DNA of 64,000 nucleotides, taken from contig NZ_CP036275.1 of assembly GCF_007747795.1 (NCBI RefSeq), positions 4,828,001 to 4,892,000 on the forward strand. Direction: 5' to 3'. Source of the stretch: Maioricimonas rarisocia (GTDB lineage Bacteria > Planctomycetota > Planctomycetia > Planctomycetales > Planctomycetaceae). Positions 27,625 to 37,239 of the stretch are shown here, piece by piece. The notes below the pieces were generated by a model that saw only the letters and a program-made list of their open reading frames with translations, made no database searches and was not told the DNA's origin. Numbering within the stretch: the stretch's first letter is position 1; each line of letters begins with the position of its first letter. The translations under genes and the position numbers were made by a program.

Positions 27625-28084
27625 CGGCCCGTTGATTTTCACCTTCAGCCCCACCCGGCAGAATCCCGGACGGTCGCAACGTTTCCCCAGTCACGGAGCA
27701 GCAGCATGGGTATGGGACGCCGCCCCGACGAGCGGCAGAAGGAACTCTGGATGGCCACCAGCCGCGTAGCAACGTGCTGAGAAGCGGCCTTCTGACCATA
27801 TTGATCGACGCCTCGCGAGAGCAATTGGAGGTGATCATTTACGGGTCACGAACCGGGTCAGGTGATGTTGGGCTGAATCCGCTTCATTCGCTGGACGTGA
27901 CCTCTGCGGAGTCACTGGTCTTGGGGTCTGACGCTCACCTTTCCTTGACGCACAGTGACCGGGAGCCCGCCAGATACGCCGTCCTGCCCTCGGCGACATG
28001 TTGTCCAGATCTTCAACCCGACAAGCAATCTCCAGCTTGCTTGCAACAATGGCAGCACACCGCTTGTTTTACGGAGAGTCGACA
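27625..28084. other. Remnant-bearing interval between PEP-CTERM and HEAT genes
   Basis: 460 bases. Apart from the transposase start at 27706 there is no convincing gene; a 140-codon frame (27774-28196) has no family resemblance and overlaps the HEAT-repeat gene. The stretch beginning near 27627 (GGCCCGTTGATTTTCACC) reads like the left end of an insertion sequence, but no matching right end is visible. Confidence 0.45.
27706..27780 (+). pseudogene. Transposase N-terminus remnant (IS1182/IS5-like)
   Basis: 24 codons, MGMGRRPDERQKELWMATSR and four more residues, then a stop. This resembles the standard opening of IS1182-type transposases (MGR...RQ..LW.AT..L). The remaining 400 or so codons are gone. 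The assignment rests on a short motif and is moderate. Confidence 0.5.
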
Positions 28085-29251
28085 GTGCTCGTGCAGGCGA
28101 CAAGGAAATGCAGGGATCACCGATGTGGTCATCTGGAAGACATCGGAGATCCCCAACCTTGCCTGGAACCATCACCACAAAATCCGGACGGAGTGAGCCC
28201 CCCGGGTGCCCCCATCGAGTGTTCTGCATGCATGGGGCCTACTGAAATTCTCTGGCGTCTGGAGGACGGCACATTTGCTGAACGCGTCCCCCTTGCGTCG
28301 GAATCCCGCGCCAGCAAGGCGACGGACGATCCGGAAATCCCCCCACGCACTTCCACGAGAACAGATTCCCAGCGCCGCCACGCTGCTCTCCTCGCGCAGC
28401 TCCAGAGCCCCTCGGTCCGAGAGCGTCGCGCGGCGTGCTACGAAGCCGAGAAGCACTCACACCCGGAGATCGTGAAGGCACTTGCTCGATCGCTCGCCCG
28501 GTATCCATACCCGCAGTACAACGCTGACGACAACGAATTCTACTGCACCGTGAAAGGTGCGGCCTATGCTCTGGGACGCCTTCAGCAACCTTCGACCCGT
28601 CGCTATCTGCTTGAAGCAATGAGCTGGGATGAGCGACAACCCCACATCAAAGGGCTGTTCACCTGGGGCACGAGGGCCCGGGCAGGCCTGAATGAGGCAC
28701 ATACGGATTTCGCGCGGGCTGTGATCGACGACTTCGACTCGGGGGCGAGAGCCGAACCGAAACTCCACCGACGCTTCCGGAAGCAGGTGCCGAGCCTCAT
28801 CAGTCAGCTTCAGAACGCCTTCCTCACCACCGGAGAGCGTATGGAAGCCTGTTTCGCACTGGCTCTGGCCAACGATCGACGCGCTGTTCCGCCGTTGATC
28901 AAATGCCTTGAACAGAACGACCTTGAGGTACGGCGAACAGCAGCCTATGCGTTGGCACGCATTGGGGATCGATCGGCACTGGGACCACTGCTAAACGCTC
29001 GTAAGGTCGCCCGAACGATGGCACGACAGGCTCGATCCGAGTTCATCGGCATGACGGTTGTTGGCGCGACACCTGCAGACCGCCTGTTGACAACGGTTCG
29101 TTCGGCGATCATCTCCTTGAGCCCCTGGAGGAGAGTCGCCCACGGACTGTTGTTCTGGACAGCAATGCACACATTGTTCAGGGGTGAAGATCACGAATGC
29201 CCGGAGAGTTTTCTGCGGGAAGACTGTATTCTCCTGTTGGAGCGCTTTTGA
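28085..29251 (+). CDS. HEAT-repeat protein with N-terminal Cys/His cluster
   Basis: 388 residues from a GTG at 28085, chosen because GGAGAG sits 6 bases upstream; the frame is open to 27998. The first 50 residues hold five Cys and two His (C9, C14, C26, C46, C49) that could bind a metal. From about residue 100 there are helical repeats: RRHAALLAQLQSPSVRERRA, then AVPPLIKCLEQNDLEVRRTA and AYALARIGDRSALGPLLNAR, which are clear HEAT/PBS-lyase-like units. No catalytic motif. Such proteins are scaffolds. A second HEAT-containing gene follows 39 bases downstream. Confidence 0.65.
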   Translation: MLVQATRKCRDHRCGHLEDIGDPQPCLEPSPQNPDGVSPPGAPIECSACMGPTEILWRLEDGTFAERVPLASESRASKATDDPEIPPRTSTRTDSQRRHAALLAQLQSPSVRERRAACYEAEKHSHPEIVKALARSLARYPYPQYNADDNEFYCTVKGAAYALGRLQQPSTRRYLLEAMSWDERQPHIKGLFTWGTRARAGLNEAHTDFARAVIDDFDSGARAEPKLHRRFRKQVPSLISQLQNAFLTTGERMEACFALALANDRRAVPPLIKCLEQNDLEVRRTAAYALARIGDRSALGPLLNARKVARTMARQARSEFIGMTVVGATPADRLLTTVRSAIISLSPWRRVAHGLLFWTAMHTLFRGEDHECPESFLREDCILLLERF

Positions 29252-29290
29252 AACCAACCGCCTGCCGAGAGATCTCGAGGGTCATAATCA

Positions 29291-30367
29291 ATGACACAAC
29301 TTACGCAGGATGATGTCCGTGCAACAGAACCTGAACTGTACCTGCGAGCGCGTGTCACGGGTGCAATCTTCCTGTTGATCGGGATAGTCAGTGGTCTGGC
29401 AATTCTGAGTTCGCGCGACCCGATCGCGTTCAAGATGGGATTATCCGTCCTGCTCGTGTGGCCGTTCCTCATTACAGGAGCCGTGTTTCTCGCGTTCACC
29501 GACTTTTTTGTCAGTCAATCGGTCCAGTTGCGGAACAGGAAGGCTCCCTCGAAGAAGCTACTCGGCGCCCTTACGCCGGACGAACACGTAGTACTCTTCT
29601 GTCCAGAGAGCGAAGTCGTACTGACGAATTCGCGGATCTTCCTCGAGGGCACACAACTGCACGGCATCGTCAGAATCAGAAGCGTTGCTTCCGTGTACGC
29701 GAGGGGACGCCAGGTGACCCTGCGGACGGCGCATCACCGTCATGACAGGGCAATGCGTACCAAACGCGAGTCACGGGAGCTTGTCAAAGGGGTACGGGCC
29801 CTCGCCCGGTTGCCCCGAGGCCCCATTGAGCTGTCGAAAGCGGCCGCGGCAGCGATCGACGCCTACGATTTTCGTTTCGGTCGACTTAAAGTCGACGACT
29901 CAGGAGTCGATCTCTTTGACACGATTGGCGAGGCCGGACGCTTTGCAACAGCCGCTGTTGCTGGAGGAGGAGTTATTGGGGCAGCTCTTGCCGCTGGCGA
30001 CATCGATCGTGAGCCTCTTTCTCGTAGTTCGAAGGCGAAACGCAATGCCACTATCTACCTGCGGAGAAGTGGCTACACCACTGCGAAGGAGTCTGAAAGC
30101 GATCTCGACCAGATCATGAATCGGCTGGCGAACGCGAACGTAGCGGGACTCATGGGGCAGTTTGCAGAGTCCACCGACGACACTGTCCGAGGTGCGTGCG
30201 TCGCTGCGCTTCGCGACTTGGGACCGGCGGCGGAGCCGGCTCTGCCCATGATCCGCCGCATTCTCGACGATCGCGACTCGAAGTTGCGTCCACTGGCCCA
30301 CCAGGCTCTGCAGTCGATCATGGACAGGCCCCGTTCTGATCCGACAGGGGGTGGATTCAAGCGATAG
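29291..30367 (+). CDS. Membrane protein with cytosolic PH-like middle and HEAT-like C-terminus
   Basis: 358 residues, family not named. Two transmembrane helices (about 23-41 and 50-72) form an N-terminal hairpin. Next comes a stretch LLGALTPDEHVVLFCPESEVVLTNSRIFLEGT that looks like a bacterial PH-like/'YokE-type' domain (LTNxRxF signature). A Gly/Ala segment (FATAAVAGGGVIGAALAAG) may be a further hydrophobic element. The end is HEAT-like (VRGACVAALRDLGPAAEPALPMIRRIL). Same strand and only 39 bases after the previous HEAT gene, so likely co-transcribed. Function unknown. Confidence 0.65.
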   Translation: MTQLTQDDVRATEPELYLRARVTGAIFLLIGIVSGLAILSSRDPIAFKMGLSVLLVWPFLITGAVFLAFTDFFVSQSVQLRNRKAPSKKLLGALTPDEHVVLFCPESEVVLTNSRIFLEGTQLHGIVRIRSVASVYARGRQVTLRTAHHRHDRAMRTKRESRELVKGVRALARLPRGPIELSKAAAAAIDAYDFRFGRLKVDDSGVDLFDTIGEAGRFATAAVAGGGVIGAALAAGDIDREPLSRSSKAKRNATIYLRRSGYTTAKESESDLDQIMNRLANANVAGLMGQFAESTDDTVRGACVAALRDLGPAAEPALPMIRRILDDRDSKLRPLAHQALQSIMDRPRSDPTGGGFKR

Positions 30368-30684
30368 CTCCCCAAGCGGTCAACAATCCCTTCTGCCTTA
30401 CCTCCAGGTCGTCTCCCAGTCGAGAAGACATCCAACAGGGCTCCGCTTGCGTTCTCCAGGGTAAAGCCGTCGACCGGCTCAGGCGGCATCGACATCGTCC
30501 ACCGCCCCCCGCTGCATTCCCCCAAGCGAACCTCACGGTCGTTGCGCGCCGGGTAATGATTTAGACGCGGCCGCGCGGCAGCCGGAATGTCACCTGCAGA
30601 CCTTCGCAGATCGTCTTGAACGGCCCGCAAACCTCTGCGAAGATCGGCGACTCACCCTCCCTTCCTCCCCGGAGTCCCCCGCCG
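30368..30684. other. Non-coding interval before the esterase gene
   Basis: 317 bases. I see no gene, repeat or clear promoter; several open frames here are shadows without sensible products. Confidence 0.4.
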
Positions 30685-31590
30685 ATGTCGCACTCAGCTG
30701 GTCCTGTCCGGTTTCTGATCCTGTTGTTCGCTGCCATCTGCCTGTGCAGTGACGGTGATGCAGCCCATGCACAGCAGGCCTCGCGCGAAGGTTCGATGCG
30801 TGTCGCCAGGGACCTCGAATACGCCTCGGTCGACGGGCATTCCCTCGAGCTCGACCTCTACCTTCCTGCCGCAGCAGAACAGCCCCCACTGATCGTATGG
30901 ATTCACGGCGGAGCCTGGCGCGCCGGATCGAAGGAGCGCATGCCACTCGGCTGGCTCGTCGAGAAAGGTTACGCGGTTGCCAGCATCGACTATCGACTTT
31001 CTCCAGTCGCCCGGTTCCCCGCCCAGATTCACGACTGCAAAGCGGCGATCCGCTTCCTGAGAGCACAGCAGAGCGAGTACGGCTACAACGCCGATCGCAT
31101 CGCGGTCGCCGGGTCATCGGCAGGAGGACATCTCGCCGCACTCGTCGGCGTCACCAATGGCCACGGGGAACTGGAGGGAACGGTCGGCAAGCACCTCAAA
31201 CAATCGTCGGACGTGGCCGCGATCATCGACTGGTACGGACCGACGAACTTCATGACGATCCTCCATCAGTCGACGCCCCACGGACTGAGCGTCCGCGTAC
31301 CGGCGCTGCAGCTTCTGATCGGAGATCGGCCAGAGAATGTCCCCGATCTCGCCCGGCTGGCCAGTCCGGTGTTTCACGTGGACGAAGCGGATCCGCCCCT
31401 GCTGATGCTGCACGGCGACCAGGATCCGCAGGTCCCCATCAACCAGTCGCACGAGCTGCACGGCCGCTACAGCCAGCACGGTCTGCCGGTGCAGTTCGAG
31501 GTCGTCCACGGCGGAGCACACGGCGGAGAGTTGTTTTTCGACGCCCGGCGCAGGAAACTCGTAGAAGACTTCCTTGATGAACAACTCTGA
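30685..31590 (+). CDS. Exported alpha/beta-hydrolase (carboxylesterase, BD-FAE-like)
   Basis: 301 residues from the ATG at 30685 with a signal peptide ending near AHAQQ. Esterase/lipase of the hormone-sensitive-lipase-like branch: oxyanion motif WIHGGAWRAGSKE, family stretch GYAVASIDYRLSP, nucleophile Ser in VAGSSAGGHLAAL, acid Asp in LMLHGDQDPQVP and His in VHGGAHGG. It should hydrolyse short-chain or acetylated substrates (for example acetyl-sugars or feruloyl-type esters) in the periplasm. The following DUF1592 operon starts 131 bases downstream on the same strand. Confidence 0.9.
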   Translation: MSHSAGPVRFLILLFAAICLCSDGDAAHAQQASREGSMRVARDLEYASVDGHSLELDLYLPAAAEQPPLIVWIHGGAWRAGSKERMPLGWLVEKGYAVASIDYRLSPVARFPAQIHDCKAAIRFLRAQQSEYGYNADRIAVAGSSAGGHLAALVGVTNGHGELEGTVGKHLKQSSDVAAIIDWYGPTNFMTILHQSTPHGLSVRVPALQLLIGDRPENVPDLARLASPVFHVDEADPPLLMLHGDQDPQVPINQSHELHGRYSQHGLPVQFEVVHGGAHGGELFFDARRRKLVEDFLDEQL

Positions 31591-31721
31591 ACTACCGATC
31601 GGTAAACGGCTGCCGCGATTCCTCACGTGCGGCAGTTCGCGGGTTCGCGTCGCACAATCACTCCGGGGCACACTCCCGCAGTGCCGACGCGTCGTCAGTC
31701 CACGTCAGCGGGATCGTGAAC

Positions 31722-34088
31722 ATGCATCGCACGGCAATCGGCCTTGCAGTCTCCAGCGTCGCAATGTTGATGCTGCTGTACAGCCTGTCGACCGCCGCCA
31801 TCGAGCCTGCAGCCGATCCCTCTGCCGCTCCCACGCTTCAGACATTTGTGCAGGCCCACTGCCTCGACTGCCATACGGGCAGCGACGCTTCTGGTGATCT
31901 CGATCTCGAGACGACGCTCGCCCACGAGGTCGTCAGCCGTCCTGAGGTGTGGGAGCGGGTCGTCCGCAAGCTGGCGGCACGGCAGATGCCTCCGGCCGAC
32001 ATGCCTCGTCCCGATGAAGCCGAATACGAATCGGTCCTCCGCTCGCTGACAGCAGCGCTCGACCGACATGCGGGCGAGAATCCACGGCCCGGCCGGACCG
32101 AGACCTTCCGGCGGCTGACGCGATTCGAGTACCAGAACGCGATCCGGGACCTGCTGGCCGTCGACATCGACGCCTCCAGATTGCTGCCCCGTGACGAATC
32201 GAGCCACGGCTTCGATAACATCACCGTGGGGGAACTGACGCCGACGCTGCTCAATCGGTACGTCAACGCGGCGCAGGAAATCAGCCGGCTCGCCGTCGGT
32301 GTCGCCGGTCCCGCACCGGGAGGAGACACGATCCGCATCCGGCCGGACATCACGCAGGAGTCGCACGTGGCCGGTCTTCCCCTGGGCACACGCGGCGGTG
32401 CGGTTATCCCGTACACATTCCCTGTCGACGGGGAGTATCAGATCGAGGTCCGCCTCGCCCGTGATCGCAACGAAGAAGTCGAAGGCTTGCGAGGCAGGCA
32501 CGAACTGGACATTCTCGTCGACCGCGACCAGGTCGCCCGTTTCACCATCGAGCCCCCCCCGCGCGGCAGTCGCGACTACAGCAAGGTCGACGCCCACCTG
32601 CAGACCCGCATTCACGTCTCGGCCGGCCCTCACGAACTTGGTGTGACGTTTCCCGGAAGGTCCACCTCGCTGCTGGAGACGATGCGGCAGCCGTATGAGT
32701 CCCACTTCAACTACCACCGTCACCCGCGCATCAATACGGCGGTCTATCAGGTCTCGGTCACCGGACCGTACGAATCGAACGGTCCCGGCGACACGCCGAG
32801 CCGTCGCCGCATCTTTGTCTGCCGCCCGACCGGTCCCGATGAGGAACCTGACTGTGCCGAGACGATCCTCGCCAATCTGGCCCGCCGGGCCTGGCGTCGC
32901 CCCGTGCAGGGGGACGACATTGCCGGGCTTCTGGAGTTCTATCGCCAGGGACGGGATGAAGGAGATTTTGAAACAGGCATTCAGCGGGCCCTCGAGGCGC
33001 TGCTGGTCAGCCCGCAGTTCCTGTTCCGCATCGAACGGGATCCGGCCGGTGCGGCGCCTGGTGAGGTCTACGCCGTCAGCGATGTCGAGCTGGCCTCGCG
33101 GCTATCATTCTTCCTGTGGAGCAGTATTCCGGACGAGGAACTCCTCGAACTGGCGGAGGCGGATCAACTTCGTCGGCCGGATGTCCTCGCCGCGCAGGTC
33201 CGCCGCATGCTGGCCGATCCGCGGGCGAAGGCACTGACGAAGAGCTTCGCCGGGCAGTGGTTGTATCTGCGAAATCTCGATGCGGTCCATCCGGACGGGC
33301 GGCTGTTTCCCGACTTCGATCACAATCTGCGGGAGGCAATGCGGCGTGAGACCGAATTGCTTTTCGAAGATGTCGCCCGCAACGACCGCAGCGTGCTCGA
33401 TCTGCTGAAGAGTGACAAGACGTTTCTCAACCAGCGGCTGGCGAAACATTACGGCATCCCCCACGTCTACGGCAGCCGGTTCCGGAAGGTGGCCCCCGAT
33501 GAGGATGTGCCCCGCGGCGGCCTGCTGCGGCATGCGAGCATTCTCGCCGTCACGTCCTACGCCACTCGGACATCCCCGGTCATTCGCGGGAACTGGATCC
33601 TGGAGAATCTGGTGGGGACGCCCGCACCACCTCCTCCGGCGGATGTTCCGGCACTCGAAGACAACACCGTCGCTGCGGATCTCCCGATTCGTGAACGACT
33701 GAAACAGCACCGGGCCGATCCAAACTGTGCCGGCTGCCACGCACTGATGGACCCGGTCGGCTTCTCGCTCGAAAACTTCGACGCCATCGGCCGCTGGCGG
33801 AACCTCGAGGGAGAGGCGCCGGTCGACGCCACCGGGGGCCTGCCGGACGGCTCCGAATTCGAAGGGGTCGAAGGACTCGAACAGGCTTTGCTTCGCCGGC
33901 CCGAACTGTTCGCAGGCACCGTAACCGAAAAACTGCTCACGTACGCTCTCGGACGCGGGCTCGATCACCACGATGCGCCCGCCGTGCGACAGATCGTCCA
34001 CGACGCCGCACTGCAGGATTACCGCTTCTCGGCCATCGTACACGGGATCGTCCGGAGTACGCCCTTTCAGATGAGGACAGCCGAATGA
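31722..34088 (+). CDS. Planctomycete DUF1587/1595/1592/1588/1585 cytochrome-like protein
   Basis: 788 residues from the ATG at 31722; GTG at 31716 is an alternative. Signal peptide near residues 1-27. Heme-binding CLDCH at residue 47 in a small cytochrome-c-like domain, then DUF1587 (FRRLTRFEYQNAIRDLL), DUF1595, DUF1592 (LASRLSFFLWSSIPDEELL), DUF1588 (RGGLLRHASILAVTSYATRTSPVIRGNW) carrying a second CxxCH (CAGCH at about 669), and DUF1585 (TVTEKLLTYALGRGL). This architecture is typical of the phylum and always paired with a DUF1552 protein. Proposed role: envelope redox component, substrate unknown. Stop overlaps the next start by 4 bases. Confidence 0.93.
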   Translation: MHRTAIGLAVSSVAMLMLLYSLSTAAIEPAADPSAAPTLQTFVQAHCLDCHTGSDASGDLDLETTLAHEVVSRPEVWERVVRKLAARQMPPADMPRPDEAEYESVLRSLTAALDRHAGENPRPGRTETFRRLTRFEYQNAIRDLLAVDIDASRLLPRDESSHGFDNITVGELTPTLLNRYVNAAQEISRLAVGVAGPAPGGDTIRIRPDITQESHVAGLPLGTRGGAVIPYTFPVDGEYQIEVRLARDRNEEVEGLRGRHELDILVDRDQVARFTIEPPPRGSRDYSKVDAHLQTRIHVSAGPHELGVTFPGRSTSLLETMRQPYESHFNYHRHPRINTAVYQVSVTGPYESNGPGDTPSRRRIFVCRPTGPDEEPDCAETILANLARRAWRRPVQGDDIAGLLEFYRQGRDEGDFETGIQRALEALLVSPQFLFRIERDPAGAAPGEVYAVSDVELASRLSFFLWSSIPDEELLELAEADQLRRPDVLAAQVRRMLADPRAKALTKSFAGQWLYLRNLDAVHPDGRLFPDFDHNLREAMRRETELLFEDVARNDRSVLDLLKSDKTFLNQRLAKHYGIPHVYGSRFRKVAPDEDVPRGGLLRHASILAVTSYATRTSPVIRGNWILENLVGTPAPPPPADVPALEDNTVAADLPIRERLKQHRADPNCAGCHALMDPVGFSLENFDAIGRWRNLEGEAPVDATGGLPDGSEFEGVEGLEQALLRRPELFAGTVTEKLLTYALGRGLDHHDAPAVRQIVHDAALQDYRFSAIVHGIVRSTPFQMRTAE

Positions 34089-35431
34089 TCATTTCGAAGA
34101 AGTCACTGCCCCGCCGCACCATGCTCAAGGGAATGGGCGCCGCCGTGGCACTGCCGCTGCTCGACGCCATGGTCCCCGCCCTCACCGCCGAGGCCGCGAC
34201 GCCCGCTGCGCCGTCCGCGCTGCGACGGCTCGGCTATGTCTACATGCCGATGGGATGTGATATCTCCCGCTGGGCCCTCAAGGGAGACGATCTGAGCGAA
34301 CTCTCGCCGACGCTCGCCCCGCTGGCGCCCGTTCGCGAGCAGGTCGCCGTCCTGTCGAACATGGAGCTCAAGAACGCCTATCCCGGCACGCACGCCACGT
34401 CGAACTCGGCATTCCTCAGCTGTGCCCGGGCGAAGCGGACCGAGAGCACCGACTACTACCTCGGCACGACCGTCGATCAGATCGCGGCCCGCTCGATCGG
34501 CCGGCAGACGCAGCTTCCGTCGCTCGAGATGTCGATGGACCTGATGGAAACCGTCGGGCAGTGTGACAACGGCTATGCCTGCGTGTACCAGAACAATCTG
34601 TCCTGGTCGTCTCCCACAACGCCTCTTCCGTCCGAGGCACACCCCCGCCTCGTGTTCGAGACGCTGTTCGGCGACGGCGGCAGTCCGGAAGACCGGCAGG
34701 CGGCACTGAAGCGGAGAGCCAGCCTGCTTGACTCGGTGACCGCGGAATTCCGGCAACTGCAGAAGTCGCTCGGCCCCTCCGACCGCGCCCGGGTCAGCGA
34801 GTATCTCGATAGTGTTCGCGAAGTCGAACGCCGCATCGCCCGCGCCGAGGAGGACGCGAAAGACAATCCTCTGCCCGATCTCGATCGCCCTGTCGGCGTT
34901 CCTCCCTTGTACGCCGAGCATGCCCGGCTGATGTTCGACCTGCAGCTGCTTGCCTTCCAGGGGGACATCACGCGCGTCATCACATTCCAGCTCGCCCGCG
35001 AAACGAGTAACCGGACGTACCCTGAAATCGGCGTGTCCGATCCGCACCATCCGCTCACGCACCACGGCAACGATCCGAAGAAGATCGCCAAGGTCGCGGA
35101 GATCAACCGGTTCCACGTCTCGCTGTTCGCTGAGTTCCTCGAGAAGATGCGATCCACACCAGAAGGGGACGGATCGCTGCTCGACCATTCGCTCTACCTG
35201 TACGGCAGCGGCATGGGCGACCCTAACGTTCACGATCACCAGGACCTGCCCATCATTGTCGCCGGTGGAGCCGCGGGACGGATGCAGGGAGACCGGCACA
35301 TCCGGTTCGAGAACCCGGCACCGCTGGCGAACCTGCACCTGACGCTGCTGCAGAAGGTCGGCCTCGATCTCGACGCCTTTGCCGACAGCCAGGGCCCGGT
35401 CGACGACCTGTTCGCCCCGATTTCGCTGTAA
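34085..35431 (+). CDS. DUF1552 protein, TAT-exported
   Basis: 448 residues. The N-terminus has a twin-arginine signal (LPRRTMLKGMGAAVALPLLDAM) so it is exported folded. Family features: YVYMPMGCDISRW, the conserved GTHATSNSAFLS, EMSMDLMETVGQCDNGYACVYQNN, VSDPHHPLTHH and the closing DHQDLPIIVAGGAAG. Related in layout to DUF1501/sulfatase-like proteins. It is the obligate neighbour of DUF1592 proteins in planctomycetes and overlaps that gene by 4 bases, so equal expression and a complex are plausible (inference). Catalytic activity is unproven. Confidence 0.93.
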   Translation: MIISKKSLPRRTMLKGMGAAVALPLLDAMVPALTAEAATPAAPSALRRLGYVYMPMGCDISRWALKGDDLSELSPTLAPLAPVREQVAVLSNMELKNAYPGTHATSNSAFLSCARAKRTESTDYYLGTTVDQIAARSIGRQTQLPSLEMSMDLMETVGQCDNGYACVYQNNLSWSSPTTPLPSEAHPRLVFETLFGDGGSPEDRQAALKRRASLLDSVTAEFRQLQKSLGPSDRARVSEYLDSVREVERRIARAEEDAKDNPLPDLDRPVGVPPLYAEHARLMFDLQLLAFQGDITRVITFQLARETSNRTYPEIGVSDPHHPLTHHGNDPKKIAKVAEINRFHVSLFAEFLEKMRSTPEGDGSLLDHSLYLYGSGMGDPNVHDHQDLPIIVAGGAAGRMQGDRHIRFENPAPLANLHLTLLQKVGLDLDAFADSQGPVDDLFAPISL

Positions 35432-35468
35432 GTGTTCCCTTTCGCTCCTGAAGGTTCCGGGCAGGCCA

Positions 35469-36953
35469 ATGCGTTCGACTCTGATCGTTGCCGCTCTATC
35501 ACTGTTGTTGCTGCTCGCAACCACGTCCGCCGCACGGGCCGGCGACGCGGTTCTCGCCGATGCCGCGGAAGCGGCCGACTGGAAGCAGGTCGCGTCCCTG
35601 CTGCAGTCCGGGGCCGACATTAACGCGGCTCAGGTGGACGGTACGACGGTCCTTCACTGGGCTGTCTGGCATGACCGAACCGACATGGCACTCGAGCTGA
35701 TCGAAGCCGGAGCCGACGTCACCGCACGTACACGCTACGAGGTGACGCCGCTGGCCCTCGCCTGTCAGAACGGAAACGGCACGCTCGTCTCGCGGCTCCT
35801 CGATGCCGGTGTTGATGCCAACTCGGCCCTGCCGGGAGGCGAAACCGCACTGATGACCGCCTCGCGGACAGGCCGGGTCGAAGCGGTCGAGGCACTGCTC
35901 GAGCATGGTGCCGACGTCAACGCGACCGAGCGAAGCGGCCAGACGGCACTGATGTGGGCCGCCGCCGAGGGGAATGTCGACGTCGCCCGGCTGCTGCTGG
36001 ATGCCGGCGCCGATCGGGAGGCCGAACTGAAGTCCGGTTTCACGCCTCTCTTCTTTGCAGTGCGCGAGGGGAAACGTGAGGTGGTCGATCTGCTGCTCGA
36101 CCGGGGTGAGGACGTCAACGAGCGAATGAGCCCGGAGCGGCGGGGCGGCCGGTTTCCTCGCAATGGGATGAGCCCGCTGCTGCTCGCCGTCGAGAACGGA
36201 CACTTCGCACTGGCCTCGCACCTGCTGGACCGGGGAGCCGATCCCAACGATCAGCGCAGCGGCTTCACACCCCTGCACGCCATCTCGTGGGTCCGCAAGC
36301 CGAACCGGGGGGACGGCATCGACGGCACGCCACCGCCGATCGGTTCCGGCCGGATGACCAGCCTGCAGCTCGTTCGTGACCTCGTCGAACACGGTGCTGA
36401 CGTGAACGCCCGCCTCAAGCGGGGTCGCTCCGGTCGGGGCCGACTCAATCAGACCGGCGCAACACCGTTCCTGCTCGCGTCCGATACGGCAGACGTCCCG
36501 CTGATGGAACTGCTCCTCGAGCTGGGTGCCGACCCGACCATTCCCAATGCCGACAACTCTCCGCCGCTGCTCGCCGCCGCCGGTCTGGGCACCCTCGCCC
36601 CAGGCGAAGAAGCCGGTACCGAGGAAGAATCGCTGGCGGCCGTCCGGCTGCTGCTGGATCTGGGAGCCGAAGTGAACGCGGTCGACGACAACGGCGAAAC
36701 GGCGATGCATGGAGCCGCCTACGCGAGCTTCCCGAAGATGGTGCAGTTCCTGGCCGCCAGCGGGGCCGACATCACCCTCTGGAACCAGAAGAACAAGTAT
36801 GGCTGGACGCCGCTGCTGATCGCCGAGGGACATCGCCCCGGCAACTTCAAGCCGGCTGCCGCCACGCTCGAAGCGGTCCGCAGCGCCATGCGTGCCGCCG
36901 GCGTCGAACCGCCGCCACCAACGCCGCGTGAGCGGCGGGTGGGATACGACTGA
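35469..36953 (+). CDS. Exported ankyrin-repeat protein
   Basis: 494 residues from the ATG at 35469 (MRSTLIVAALSLLLLLATT), with a signal peptide ending at ARAGD. The rest is about ten ankyrin repeats, e.g. DGTTVLHWAVWHDRTDMALE and SGQTALMWAAAEGNVDVARL. Two repeats are interrupted by insertions (near 230-250 and 275-310). Ankyrins bind protein partners; being periplasmic and 37 bases after the DUF1552 gene, it is a candidate adaptor for the DUF1592/DUF1552 pair. DUF1592-DUF1552-ankyrin clusters recur in the phylum (recalled, not checked). Confidence 0.9.
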   Translation: MRSTLIVAALSLLLLLATTSAARAGDAVLADAAEAADWKQVASLLQSGADINAAQVDGTTVLHWAVWHDRTDMALELIEAGADVTARTRYEVTPLALACQNGNGTLVSRLLDAGVDANSALPGGETALMTASRTGRVEAVEALLEHGADVNATERSGQTALMWAAAEGNVDVARLLLDAGADREAELKSGFTPLFFAVREGKREVVDLLLDRGEDVNERMSPERRGGRFPRNGMSPLLLAVENGHFALASHLLDRGADPNDQRSGFTPLHAISWVRKPNRGDGIDGTPPPIGSGRMTSLQLVRDLVEHGADVNARLKRGRSGRGRLNQTGATPFLLASDTADVPLMELLLELGADPTIPNADNSPPLLAAAGLGTLAPGEEAGTEEESLAAVRLLLDLGAEVNAVDDNGETAMHGAAYASFPKMVQFLAASGADITLWNQKNKYGWTPLLIAEGHRPGNFKPAAATLEAVRSAMRAAGVEPPPPTPRERRVGYD

Positions 36954-37144
36954 TGGCGACAATGACCGGAATGGGCATCGTGATCGCTGGGCTGGTCATC
37001 GAGTTCGTCGCGTTCGCGGGAATGGCGTTCTATCCGGTTCGCCGCGCACTCCCCGTCCGGTCACCGATTCGGCTTCAGTCCGCAGGATGTGGCCTCTTCT
37101 ACCTGGGCGTACTGGTGATCGTTCTCGGCCAGATGCTCTCATGA
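36953..37144 (+). CDS. Small two-helix membrane protein
   Basis: 63 residues, two hydrophobic helices (MGIVIAGLVIEFVAFAGMAF and CGLFYLGVLVIVLGQML) joined by a basic loop (PVRRALPVRSP). Its ATG overlaps the ankyrin stop codon by one base (TGATG), strong evidence for real, coupled translation. No family recognised; probably an accessory of the upstream operon. Confidence 0.65.
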   Translation: MATMTGMGIVIAGLVIEFVAFAGMAFYPVRRALPVRSPIRLQSAGCGLFYLGVLVIVLGQMLS

Positions 37145-37239
37145 TCTGCCGCCGTTGGCGACGCGTGTTCCCACAGGCCGAAGCCGGGGATCACGTTCAA
37201 TGCCACCTGTCGCCACGATCGCCGCTGACTGTGCGCGCA

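Noticed and set aside
27774-28196. 140-codon frame between the transposase remnant and the HEAT gene
   Set aside because: Composition is not protein-like and it overlaps the HEAT-repeat gene in another frame.
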